Assembly (NCBI GenBank): GCA_015489255.1 | Contig: WGAD01000062.1 | Location: forward strand, 1-10,164 | DNA from: Anaerolineales bacterium | GTDB lineage: Bacteria; Chloroflexota; Anaerolineae; Anaerolineales; Villigracilaceae | Direction of reading: 5' to 3' | Length of the DNA stretch: 10,164 nucleotides | In this document: positions 1-5,299 of the stretch, piece by piece | Layout of the letters: every line of letters begins with the position of its first letter | How positions within the stretch are numbered: position 1 is the first letter of the stretch | The notes under the pieces: model-generated | The model's input: only the letters and a program-made list of their open reading frames with translations | Database searches by the model: none | What the model was told of the DNA's origin: nothing | Made by a program: the position numbers and the translations under genes

Positions 1-642
1 GAATTCGTAAACGGCCAGAGTGAGCGCTGTTGGGGAGAGCATTTCTCCCACAGCCAGCTGCGTCAGGATGGCGCTCCAGGCTGCGGTGGCGACGCCGACA
101 GAAGCCAAAGCGTAGGCCCGTTGGGGGTGGTGGCCGAGAATCCAGTTATAGATGGGCACTTTGAAGGGCTTGCCGCCCGCCGAGAGCAGCCCGGTCAACC
201 CGCCGGCTAGAAAGGCGATCGGCGCCTGCCATGCCGGATGGGCTGGGGATTCTTTTTGTGGTATGGGTTTGACGGTCACCAGGCGGATGCCGACCAGAAT
301 GGCGTAGATTCCCAGCGTCAGCAACAAAGCTTTGGCGGAGAGTTGCAGTCCGAGCAGGCGTCCCAACATGCCTCCCAGGATGCTGGGGATGATGATCATC
401 GCCCAATCTTCCTGAACGGATGTGAACACCTGTGTTTGGCGAAGCGCCATCATCAGGGAGGCAATGGCAACGACTACCAGGTTGATGCTTACTGCTTGCT
501 GAATGGGCAGTCCCAACATGCTGACCAGCAGGACGACCAGGAAGAAGCGGTCTACCCAGGACTGGATGGACGCCGTCACGAAGCCAACGATGATGCCGGC
601 GAAAAGCCCTTTGATGAGAATTGCGAGAGCCATGCTGTTCAT
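1..642 (-). CDS. TauE/SafE-family membrane permease (partial, C-terminus beyond window)
   Basis: The frame is open from an ATG at 642-640 to the left edge, giving 214 residues; full-length family members have about 240-270. Seen: an almost wholly hydrophobic protein with membrane segments near residues 5-25, 33-65, 82-99, 104-122, 140-157 and 175-198, and a two-repeat layout with Gly-rich turns (GGLTGLLSAGG at 147-157). This is the pattern of TauE/SafE (PF01925) inner-membrane permeases, which are thought to export sulfite or other small sulfur-containing anions; the substrate here is unknown. GGAGG lies only 2 bases before the ATG at 642, so the in-frame ATG at 633 (11-base spacing) is an equally possible start. 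It lies downstream of the arsenic genes on the same strand but behind a 294-base gap, so operon membership is uncertain. Family call fairly sure, substrate unsure. Confidence 0.8.
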   Translation of the reverse strand, partial: MNSMALAILIKGLFAGIIVGFVTASIQSWVDRFFLVVLLVSMLGLPIQQAVSINLVVVAIASLMMALRQTQVFTSVQEDWAMIIIPSILGGMLGRLLGLQLSAKALLLTLGIYAILVGIRLVTVKPIPQKESPAHPAWQAPIAFLAGGLTGLLSAGGKPFKVPIYNWILGHHPQRAYALASVGVATAAWSAILTQLAVGEMLSPTALTLAVYEF

Positions 643-936
643 ATCCTCCGGATGCGTTTTGTATGTGTTGCCAATGATGGCTGTACGAGAAAGCCAATCG
701 CTCTTTCGGCTGGTTGGGAAGGGGCGATCTGGTGTGGAATGGATGGTTGCTCCAGTTACAAAGCGTTGGTAACGGTTCTATAATGGTTGGCGCATGAAAA
801 AACAATGGAACAATGGTCCAAGGCTTCAGTCTCTTGACATCAGCCCGCAAGCAACGCAACGACGATAGCGGCCAAAGCCAGCCAGGGTAAATACTTGCGC
901 AGAAAGACGAAGCCCTTGTGCTATATGGCAGCACGC
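643..936. other. Intergenic stretch between redoxin and TauE-like permease genes
   Basis: No intact gene is supported in these 294 bases. On the minus strand there is a weak 5-bp hairpin (GTGCT/AGCAC, plus coordinates 918-934) directly after the redoxin stop, without a T-run, and a start-less hydrophobic reading frame (840-920, listed separately). On the plus strand TATAAT occurs at 779-784 with a poor -35 (TTACAA, 756-761), but no convincing gene follows. This may be a decayed or rearranged junction between the arsenic operon and the permease. Confidence 0.5.
840..920 (-). pseudogene. Possible remnant of a membrane or lipoprotein signal segment
   Basis: Between a TAG (923-921) and a TGA (842-840) on the minus strand lies a 26-residue frame that looks like a signal anchor: FLRKYLPW followed by LALAAIVVALLAG. 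It has no ATG, GTG or TTG at its head and no ribosome binding site, so it is not a gene as it stands. The codon after the stop is TGT (Cys), so the junction reads LAG-stop-C, reminiscent of a lipobox broken by a stop. It may be a gene fragment or chance; the frame beyond the TGA shows no recognisable protein. Confidence 0.2.
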
Positions 937-1179
937 CTAGGTAATCGCGTTGTTGATAAGTTCTGCTACCTTTGCCGGGCCGGGGTGCCCAACGGCAATG
1001 ACCTTTTCATCCACCACCAGCGCCGGTGTGCTCATCACGCCGTAGGCCATGATGGCCGGGATGTCGGTCACGTATTCCACCGTTGCATGCCACTGCTTGG
1101 CGACGACCAATTGCTGAACATCATGGAGTAATCTTTGGCAGGTTGGGCAGCCGGTGCCCAGGACTTTAATGGTGTGCAT
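937..1179 (-). CDS. Small thioredoxin/glutaredoxin-like protein, CPTC active site
   Basis: An 80-residue protein matching the short thioredoxin-fold family (Thioredoxin_3, TM0996/MTH895 type; usual length 75-80). Seen: beta strand HTIKVLG, then the redox motif GCPTC with C11 and C14 at the start of helix 1, and the cis-Pro motif STPAL with P52. There is no signal peptide, so it should be cytoplasmic. It presumably performs thiol-disulfide exchange. Such proteins often sit in ArsR/permease/ACR3 clusters, where delivering electrons to, or passing metalloid thiolates between, partners is plausible but unproven. The start at 1179 is preceded by AGGA with 7 bases spacing. It lies 59 bases after the acr3 stop on the same strand and is probably co-transcribed. 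Its stop (TAG) is followed by only a weak 5-bp hairpin. Confidence 0.88.
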   Translation of the reverse strand: MHTIKVLGTGCPTCQRLLHDVQQLVVAKQWHATVEYVTDIPAIMAYGVMSTPALVVDEKVIAVGHPGPAKVAELINNAIT

Positions 1180-1238
1180 GTTTTTTTCCTAAAAATTGGT
1201 GCGGTTGGAGAGGCAGCCCGTCTTTTGGGGCACAGGGG

Positions 1239-2300
1239 TTAAGAAGCCGTCTTCATGGGCAAGAAAAGTTTGTTCTTCAGCCAAAAAGCGACGTTAACCA
1301 ACCCGATCATCACCGGCACTTCAATCAACGGCCCGATGACCGCCGCGAAAGCGGCTCCGGAATTGATGCCGAAGACGGCCACTGCCACTGCAATAGCCAG
1401 TTCAAAATTGTTGCTGGCGGCGGTAAATGCCAGCGTGGTGGCCTGGCTGTAATTTGCGCCAATGCGATGGCCCATCCAGAAGGAGACCAGGAACATAATC
1501 ACAAAGTACAGCGTCAGAGGAATGGCGATGCGCACCACATCCAGCGGGATGCTGACGATCAGGTCGCCTTTCAGGCTGAACATCACCACGATGGTGAACA
1601 GCAAGGCGACCAGCGTCAATGGGCTGATGCGGGGCACGAATACTTCGTGATACCAGTCCTTGCCCTTGACCCGGATGAGCGCAAAGCGCGTCAGGAAACC
1701 GGCGATGAAAGGAATGCCGAGATAGATGAATACCGAGCGGGCGATCTCGCCGATGGTGATCTCCACCAGGCTGCCTTGCAGGCCAAACCAGGTCGGCAGC
1801 ACGGTGATGAAAATGTAGGCATACACGCTGTAAAACAGCACCTGGAAGATGCTGTTGAAGGCCACCAATCCGGCGGCGTATTCGCTGTCGCCGTGCGCCA
1901 GTTCGTTCCATACGATGACCATGGCGATGCAGCGCGCCAGTCCGATCATGATTAGCCCGACCATGTATTCAGGGTAATGGCGCAAGAAGAGTACCGCCAG
2001 GACGAACATCAAAATTGGACCAATGACCCAGTTTTGCAACAGCGAAAAGCCCAGAACCTTCCAGTTGCGGAAGACTTCGCCCAGTTCCTCGTAGTGGACT
2101 TTTGCCAGCGGCGGGTACATCATCAAAATCAGCCCGATGGCGATGGGGATGTTTGTTGTCCCCATTGAGACAGCCGCATTGAAATCCTGGACTGCATCGG
2201 GGAAGAGATAGCCAATGCCAACGCCGACGGCCATCGCCAGGAAAATCCAGAGCGTCAGGAAACGATCCAGGGCGGAAAGGGTTTTGTCTGGTTGTCGCAT
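1239..2300 (-). CDS. acr3: ACR3-family arsenite efflux transporter
   Basis: A 353-residue polytopic inner-membrane protein, the usual length for bacterial ACR3. It extrudes arsenite (and perhaps antimonite) from the cytoplasm using the proton-motive force. Seen: about ten hydrophobic segments; the conserved block [17 protein letters not shown] with the family's key cysteine at C124; [10 protein letters not shown] at 298-306; and [13 protein letters not shown] with E327, matching the conserved Glu known to be needed for transport in ACR3 proteins. The short N-terminus with [16 protein letters not shown] is typical. The start at 2300 has GGAGG 5 bases upstream. It begins 12 bases after the permease stop, so the two are very likely one transcript under the ArsR operator at 3728-3755. 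No truncation or missing key residue is seen. Confidence 0.95.
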   Translation of the reverse strand: MRQPDKTLSALDRFLTLWIFLAMAVGVGIGYLFPDAVQDFNAAVSMGTTNIPIAIGLILMMYPPLAKVHYEELGEVFRNWKVLGFSLLQNWVIGPILMFVLAVLFLRHYPEYMVGLIMIGLARCIAMVIVWNELAHGDSEYAAGLVAFNSIFQVLFYSVYAYIFITVLPTWFGLQGSLVEITIGEIARSVFIYLGIPFIAGFLTRFALIRVKGKDWYHEVFVPRISPLTLVALLFTIVVMFSLKGDLIVSIPLDVVRIAIPLTLYFVIMFLVSFWMGHRIGANYSQATTLAFTAASNNFELAIAVAVAVFGINSGAAFAAVIGPLIEVPVMIGLVNVAFWLKNKLFLPMKTAS

Positions 2301-2312
2301 GTTTCCTCCTTG

Positions 2313-3356
2313 CTAAAGGATCATATTGAATAAGTAGCCGGTGAAGACGATCGCTGCCGCCAGGATGGCAACAAAGACGCCAATCAGCTGCGGTTTGAGC
2401 ACCCGTCGCAAGATGACCATCTCTGGCAGGCTGAGCGCCACCACCGACATCATAAAGGCCAGCGTGGTGCCCAGAGCAGCGCCTTTTTCCATCAGCGCGT
2501 GGACGACCGGAATCACCCCCGCAGCGTTGGAGTAGAGCGGCACCCCCAGCAGCACGCCAGCCGGGACGCTCCACCAGGCGTTTTTGCCCAGCGCCTGCGC
2601 CAGCGCGTCTGCTGGCACATAGCCGTGAATGCCCGCGCCAATGGCAATGCCTGCCACGACGTAGAGCCACACCTTGCCAACGATTTCCTTCGTGCTTTCC
2701 CAGGCGGTTTCGAAGCGTTCCTCCCAGGAAGGTTTTTCTTGCTCAACCGTTGCCTGACCGACTTTGACTTGCCAGACGAAATCTTCTACATACCGCTCCA
2801 GGCGCAGCCGACCGATGATCACCCCGGCGATGACGGCGATCGTCAGTCCGCTGACCAGGTACAGCCCGGCAACTTTCCAGCCGAACAGGCCAAAGAGCAT
2901 GGCCAGCGCCACTTCATTGACCACCGGCGTGGCGGTCAGGAAGGAAAAGGTCACGCCCAGCGGGATGCCCGATTCGACGAAACCAATGAAAAGCGGCACC
3001 GCTGAGCAAGAGCAGAAAGGCGTCACCACGCCCAGCAGGGCGGCCAGGATGTTGCCGGCGCCCTCTCGTTTGCCCCCCAGCCAGGCCCGAGCCTGCTCTG
3101 CGGTGAAGAAGGAGCGCAGCACGGTGATCAGGAAGATCATGCCGCTCAGCAGCAGGATGATTTTGGGCACATCATAAAAGAAGAAGGCCAGCGATTCGCC
3201 CAGGTGCGAACCGACCGGCAGATTCAACAGGCCGTATGTCAACCAATCGGCGAATGGCTGCAACAGCCGATAAAGCAGAAACCAGGCCGCCGCAGCGGAC
3301 AGCACGAGCGGCCAGCCAATGGACAGGGACGGGCGTTTCAATGCGCTTTCAGGCAT
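2313..3356 (-). CDS. CSCS-motif permease, DUF318/ArsP-type (PF03773)
   Basis: A 347-residue membrane protein with a permease fold in two repeats. Seen: VTPFCSCSAVPLF with C115 and C117, followed by TPVVNE (143-148) in the first half; in the second half GVPLYSNAAGVIPVVHALME (271-290) and SLPE (309-312). A charged cytoplasmic linker (about 185-222) joins the halves. The CSC motif marks the family that includes ArsP, an exporter of trivalent organoarsenicals, and other metal/metalloid permeases; the substrate here is inferred as arsenical from the neighbours. I chose ATG 3356 rather than the upstream ATG at 3449: 3356 has GGAG with 7-base spacing and overlaps the arsR stop by 8 bases (ATGCCTGA), and the extra N-terminal residues of the longer form are just the other frame of arsR. 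The overlap suggests translational coupling to arsR. Confidence 0.87.
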   Translation of the reverse strand: MPESALKRPSLSIGWPLVLSAAAAWFLLYRLLQPFADWLTYGLLNLPVGSHLGESLAFFFYDVPKIILLLSGMIFLITVLRSFFTAEQARAWLGGKREGAGNILAALLGVVTPFCSCSAVPLFIGFVESGIPLGVTFSFLTATPVVNEVALAMLFGLFGWKVAGLYLVSGLTIAVIAGVIIGRLRLERYVEDFVWQVKVGQATVEQEKPSWEERFETAWESTKEIVGKVWLYVVAGIAIGAGIHGYVPADALAQALGKNAWWSVPAGVLLGVPLYSNAAGVIPVVHALMEKGAALGTTLAFMMSVVALSLPEMVILRRVLKPQLIGVFVAILAAAIVFTGYLFNMIL

Positions 3357-3714
3357 CCAATTTCTCCAGGGTGACATCGTGGGGATGTACCTGGCAACTG
3401 GGACATTCACAGAAACCGGGACTTTCGGCTTGCAGCGCAGACAATTCATCCGCCAGGCCTAGCTGCCCGGCAAATGCCATAATTTGGTCCAACAGCTGCG
3501 GCTGTGCCAACCGGTAATAAACAAATTTCCCCCGGCGAAGGCTTTTCAACAGCCCGCCTTTGCGCAGGGCTTGCAATTGCTGGGAGATATAGGCCTGCCG
3601 CCAGCCGGTGGACGCTTCCAGATGACAGACGCAGGCTTCACCCGAGCCGATCAAAAAAAGCAGGCGCAAGCGTTGGGGAGAAGAGAGCAACTGAAAAACA
3701 CGGGCGAGAGACAT
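3349..3714 (-). CDS. arsR: ArsR-family metalloregulator (As(III)-responsive repressor)
   Basis: A 121-residue winged-helix repressor, of typical ArsR/SmtB length. Seen: N-terminal helices; EACVCHLE at 26-33, equivalent to the ELCVCDL arsenite-binding motif with C28 and C30; recognition helix around YISQQLQALRKGGLL (42-56); beta wing SLRRGKFVYYRLA (58-70). A C-terminal tail carries GFCECPSCQVH with C102, C104 and C107 plus H110 and H112, a second potential metal-binding cluster not found in the E. coli-type protein. It should repress leftward transcription until metalloid binds. No clear Shine-Dalgarno precedes the ATG at 3714, and the likely transcription start is only a few bases upstream, so it may be translated as an almost leaderless message. 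It is the first gene of the arsenic operon, with its operator immediately upstream. Confidence 0.93.
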   Translation of the reverse strand: MSLARVFQLLSSPQRLRLLFLIGSGEACVCHLEASTGWRQAYISQQLQALRKGGLLKSLRRGKFVYYRLAQPQLLDQIMAFAGQLGLADELSALQAESPGFCECPSCQVHPHDVTLEKLDA

Positions 3715-3727
3715 ATCTGTATGATAC

Positions 3728-3755
3728 CATCATATTCATTTTTATGAATATGATG
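3728..3755. promoter_or_regulatory. ArsR operator palindrome overlapping the arsR promoter
   Basis: Seen: a perfect inverted repeat with 12-bp arms, CATCATATTCAT (3728-3739) and ATGAATATGATG (3744-3755), around TTTT. It starts 14 bases upstream of the arsR ATG. On the minus strand TATGAT (3734-3729) is a plausible -10, which would put transcription start about 8 bases before the ATG; no good -35 is visible. A palindrome covering the promoter of its own gene is the standard layout for ArsR/SmtB repressors (related 12-2-12 sites). Confidence 0.8.
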
Positions 3756-3847
3756 TCTGTCATTGAAGCGTGGACAAATTTCTCTTGACGATGCCCTCCA
3801 GGCCCTTTTTGTGTGGCGTCAAGTTCCAATGGTTGTTGTTCGCCTGT

Positions 3848-3872
3848 GCCTGGGCTTGTGGGCGGCCCAGGC
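3848..3872. repeat. GC-rich inverted repeat in the arsR-peroxiredoxin spacer
   Basis: Seen: perfect 8-bp arms GCCTGGGC (3848-3855) and GCCCAGGC (3865-3872) with a 9-base loop. A second, wider repeat lies just to the left: CTTGACG (3784-3790) and CGTCAAG (3817-3823). Neither has a T-run on either side, so they are not ordinary intrinsic terminators. The spacer 3756-3937 between the divergent genes holds no supported gene. Confidence 0.4.
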
Positions 3873-3937
3873 GGGGCATGTCTGGCGCTCGCCGCTGGGT
3901 GGGGAGATAATCTGACGGATCACTCAAAAAAATTACG

Positions 3938-3946
3938 TGATACAAT
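3938..3946 (+). promoter_or_regulatory. Extended -10 promoter of the selenoperoxiredoxin gene
   Basis: Seen: TGA-TACAAT, an extended -10 (TGn plus a 5/6 match to TATAAT), with no good -35; transcription would begin near 3953. An inverted repeat ATCAC (3919-3923) / GTGAT (3937-3941) overlaps it and could bind a regulator. The gene downstream starts at 3981 or 4071. Confidence 0.5.
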
Positions 3947-3980
3947 CCATTTATGACATGCGCCGAAGGAGGATAGACCG

Positions 3981-4070
3981 ATGGCAGGATGTGCCCGGGT
4001 CACGGGAACGGTAGCGGCAGAAGAAAGCGCCGCGCCGCCTCCGGAGATGACCACCCAAAAGGAGGTACCT
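3981..4070 (+). other. Optional in-frame N-terminal extension of the peroxiredoxin, with its own ribosome binding site
   Basis: An ATG at 3981, preceded by AAGGAGG (3966-3972, 8-base spacing), opens a 30-codon frame that runs without a stop into the peroxiredoxin ATG at 4071, which itself has AAAAGGAGGT (4057-4066). The extension is Ala/Pro/Glu-rich with one cysteine (MAGCARVTG at its head) and does not resemble a signal peptide or any known domain. Two good initiation sites in one frame could mean two protein isoforms, or a translated leader. The family normally begins near the second start. Confidence 0.45.
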
Positions 4071-4682
4071 ATGAGTGTTGCACGTGTGGGCAAAAAAGCC
4101 CCGGAATTTGAAGCCCCGGCTTATTACCGTGGCGAGTTCACTACCGTTAAGTTGTCTGATTTCGCTGGCAAATGGGTGTTGCTCTGCTTCTACCCCGGCG
4201 ACTTTACCTTCGTTTGAGCGACTGAAGTTTCGGCGGTCGCCGAACATTACGCAGAACTGCAAGAACTGGGTGTGGAAGTCATCTCGGTCAGCGTAGACAG
4301 TCACTTCGTCCACAAGATGTGGAACGACTACGAATTGAGCAAGATGGTGGAAGGCGGCATTCCCTTCCACATGGCTTCCGATCAGGCCGGCAACCTCGGG
4401 CGCGCCTACGGCGTTTACGACGAGGAACAGGGCATCGAGCTGCGAGGCCGCTTCATCATCGATCCGGATGGCGTCATCCAGGCGATGGAAGTGCTCACCC
4501 CGCCGGTGGGTCGCCGCATCGATGAAACCATCCGCCAGATCAAAGCCTTCCAGCATGTGCGCGCCACCAACGGTGCCGAGGCCACGCCGGCTGGCTGGCA
4601 GCCCGGCGAGATCACGCTGAAGCCCGGCCCAGACCTGGTCGGCAATGTGTGGAAGGTCTGGAATCCTTCCATGGAGAAATAA
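4071..4682 (+). CDS. prxU: Selenocysteine-containing peroxiredoxin (in-frame TGA at 4215-4217 = Sec49)
   Basis: A 203-residue AhpC/Prx1-type peroxiredoxin that reduces hydrogen peroxide and organic peroxides using a thiol donor. Seen: [35 protein letters not shown], then TGA, then [11 protein letters not shown]; after it [15 protein letters not shown], the catalytic-support region [21 protein letters not shown] and a C-terminal arm ending [11 protein letters not shown]. In Cys homologues the peroxidatic residue of FTFVC(P/A)TE sits exactly where TGA lies, and both flanks continue in one frame as one family, so TGA is read as selenocysteine. A SECIS-like hairpin follows directly. The arm has EATPAGW where 2-Cys enzymes have the resolving-Cys motif VCPAGW, so a 1-Sec mechanism is likely; C39 is the only cysteine. 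Start 4071 was chosen by family length and a strong AAAAGGAGGT. It is monocistronic, ending at a clear terminator. A sequencing error at TGA is the main alternative. Confidence 0.9.
4215..4252 (+). promoter_or_regulatory. Bacterial SECIS element (selenocysteine insertion hairpin)
   Basis: Starting at the UGA (4215-4217), the mRNA can fold as a basal GCG/CGC pairing (4218-4220 with 4250-4252), an internal loop, then a perfect 6-bp upper stem UUCGGC (4229-4234) / GCCGAA (4239-4244), extended by G4227-C4245 with U4228 bulged, closed by the tetraloop GGUC (4235-4238). The apical loop begins 17 bases after the UGA, within the spacing known for bacterial SECIS elements. The G-U pair in the apical loop is what SelB recognises in E. 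coli fdhF, whose loop also contains GGUC (from memory). The element lies inside the coding sequence, as expected in bacteria. Confidence 0.8.
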
Positions 4683-4716
4683 ACAAACGTCCGGCGCATG
4701 TTCGTCCAACCCATCC

Positions 4717-4740
4717 GCCCCCCGCAAGGGGGGCTTTTTT
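4717..4740 (+). terminator. Intrinsic terminator after the selenoperoxiredoxin gene
   Basis: Seen: a perfect 7-bp stem GCCCCCC (4717-4723) / GGGGGGC (4728-4734), a GCAA (GNRA) tetraloop and six Ts (4735-4740). It starts 34 bases after the stop codon and separates this gene from the MarR-ABC operon. Confidence 0.93.
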
Positions 4741-4753
4741 GTGCGCCCTCACC

Positions 4754-4793
4754 TTGACAATATTTTATTTTTGCATAAGATTAGGTTATCTTA
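4754..4793 (+). promoter_or_regulatory. Promoter and putative MarR operator of the marR-ABC operon
   Basis: Seen: a consensus -35 TTGACA (4754-4759), a 16-base AT-rich spacer and -10 TAAGAT (4776-4781). The -10 is itself the left arm of an inverted repeat TAAGAT (4776-4781) / ATCTTA (4788-4793) with a 6-base centre, reaching over the expected transcription start. An 18-bp palindrome covering -10 and +1 is a typical MarR-family autorepression site, so the downstream regulator probably binds here. The spacer 4741-4813 holds no gene. Confidence 0.7.
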
Positions 4794-4813
4794 ACTATCA
4801 GGAGTGTTTGATT

Positions 4814-5299
4814 ATGTCCCCGCCCCAGGAATTGACCCAGGTCATCCGCACCTGGGCAGAAGTTTTTATGCACCGTTCAATGCGAGATTTCCGCCGATTC
4901 ATGGAAGAGACTGGCCTCACCTTTGCTCAGATGAACGTCCTCATGCGCCTGAAGCACAGCCGGGAATGCGGGGTCTCCGATATCGGCGCCCAGATGGGGG
5001 TCAGCAACGCGGCGGCCAGCCAATTGGTCGATCGCCTGGTGCAGATGGGCTACATCTCCCGGGAGGAGGATCCCAACGATCGGCGGGCCAAACGGCTGCG
5101 CCTGACAGCGGCTGGCGAATCGTTGTTGCAGCGCGGCATTGAAATGCGCGCCGCCTGGATAGAAAACCTGGCCGACATGCTGACGCCAGAGCAGCAGGAA
5201 CACGTCATCGCGGCGCTGAACATTCTTACCGAGGCCGCCCGCCGCACCATGCCGCCCCCCAGGCAGACGGCGGAAGATCGGGAAGGCAAGGAAAACTGA
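4814..5299 (+). CDS. MarR-family transcriptional regulator
   Basis: A 161-residue winged-helix regulator of normal MarR length. Seen: N-terminal dimerisation helix (about 6-30); FAQMNVLMRL (38-46); recognition helix VSNAAASQLVDRLVQMGY (63-80); wing REEDPNDRRAKRLRLT (83-98) with the conserved D-x-R-D/R-type pattern of MarR proteins; C-terminal dimer helices from about 101. It probably represses its own operon, with a small molecule (perhaps an exported drug) or thiol oxidation relieving repression; only one cysteine (C52) is present. I chose ATG 4814, with AGGAG at 4800-4804 (9-base spacing) and the promoter just upstream; the frame is open further back to 4649, but that would run through the preceding terminator and promoter. 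Its TGA shares a base with the next ATG (5299), indicating coupled expression with the ABC pair. Confidence 0.92.
   Translation: MSPPQELTQVIRTWAEVFMHRSMRDFRRFMEETGLTFAQMNVLMRLKHSRECGVSDIGAQMGVSNAAASQLVDRLVQMGYISREEDPNDRRAKRLRLTAAGESLLQRGIEMRAAWIENLADMLTPEQQEHVIAALNILTEAARRTMPPPRQTAEDREGKEN

Noticed and set aside
1..6. EcoRI site GAATTC at the very start of the window
   Set aside because: Could reflect a cloned insert boundary, but a single 6-base site is weak evidence and it reads in frame through the TauE-like gene.
756..842. TGA at 842-840 as a second selenocysteine codon
   Set aside because: The frame beyond it is a short nondescript sequence, there is no start codon upstream, and no SECIS-like fold was evident.
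794..868. Plus-strand mini-ORF (MKKQWNNG...) after a TATAAT at 779-784
   Set aside because: No ribosome binding site, poor -35 and no recognisable sequence; antisense to the gap between the minus-strand genes.
146..934. Long minus-strand frame of 262 residues
   Set aside because: Composition is a shadow of the TauE-like gene in another frame (Arg/His/Ser-rich, no domain), and it also crosses the intergenic gap.
3357..3449. Longer N-terminus for the CSCS permease from ATG 3449
   Set aside because: The extra residues are the alternative frame of arsR; the ATG at 3356 has a good ribosome binding site and an ATGCCTGA stop-start overlap.
3829..3915. Plus-strand 28-codon frame starting MVVVRLCLG
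   Set aside because: No ribosome binding site; overlaps the GC-rich hairpin; no similarity that I recognise.
4649..4813. N-terminal extension of the MarR protein
   Set aside because: It would be translated across the peroxiredoxin end, the intrinsic terminator and the MarR promoter; the ATG at 4814 has its own AGGAG and fits family length.
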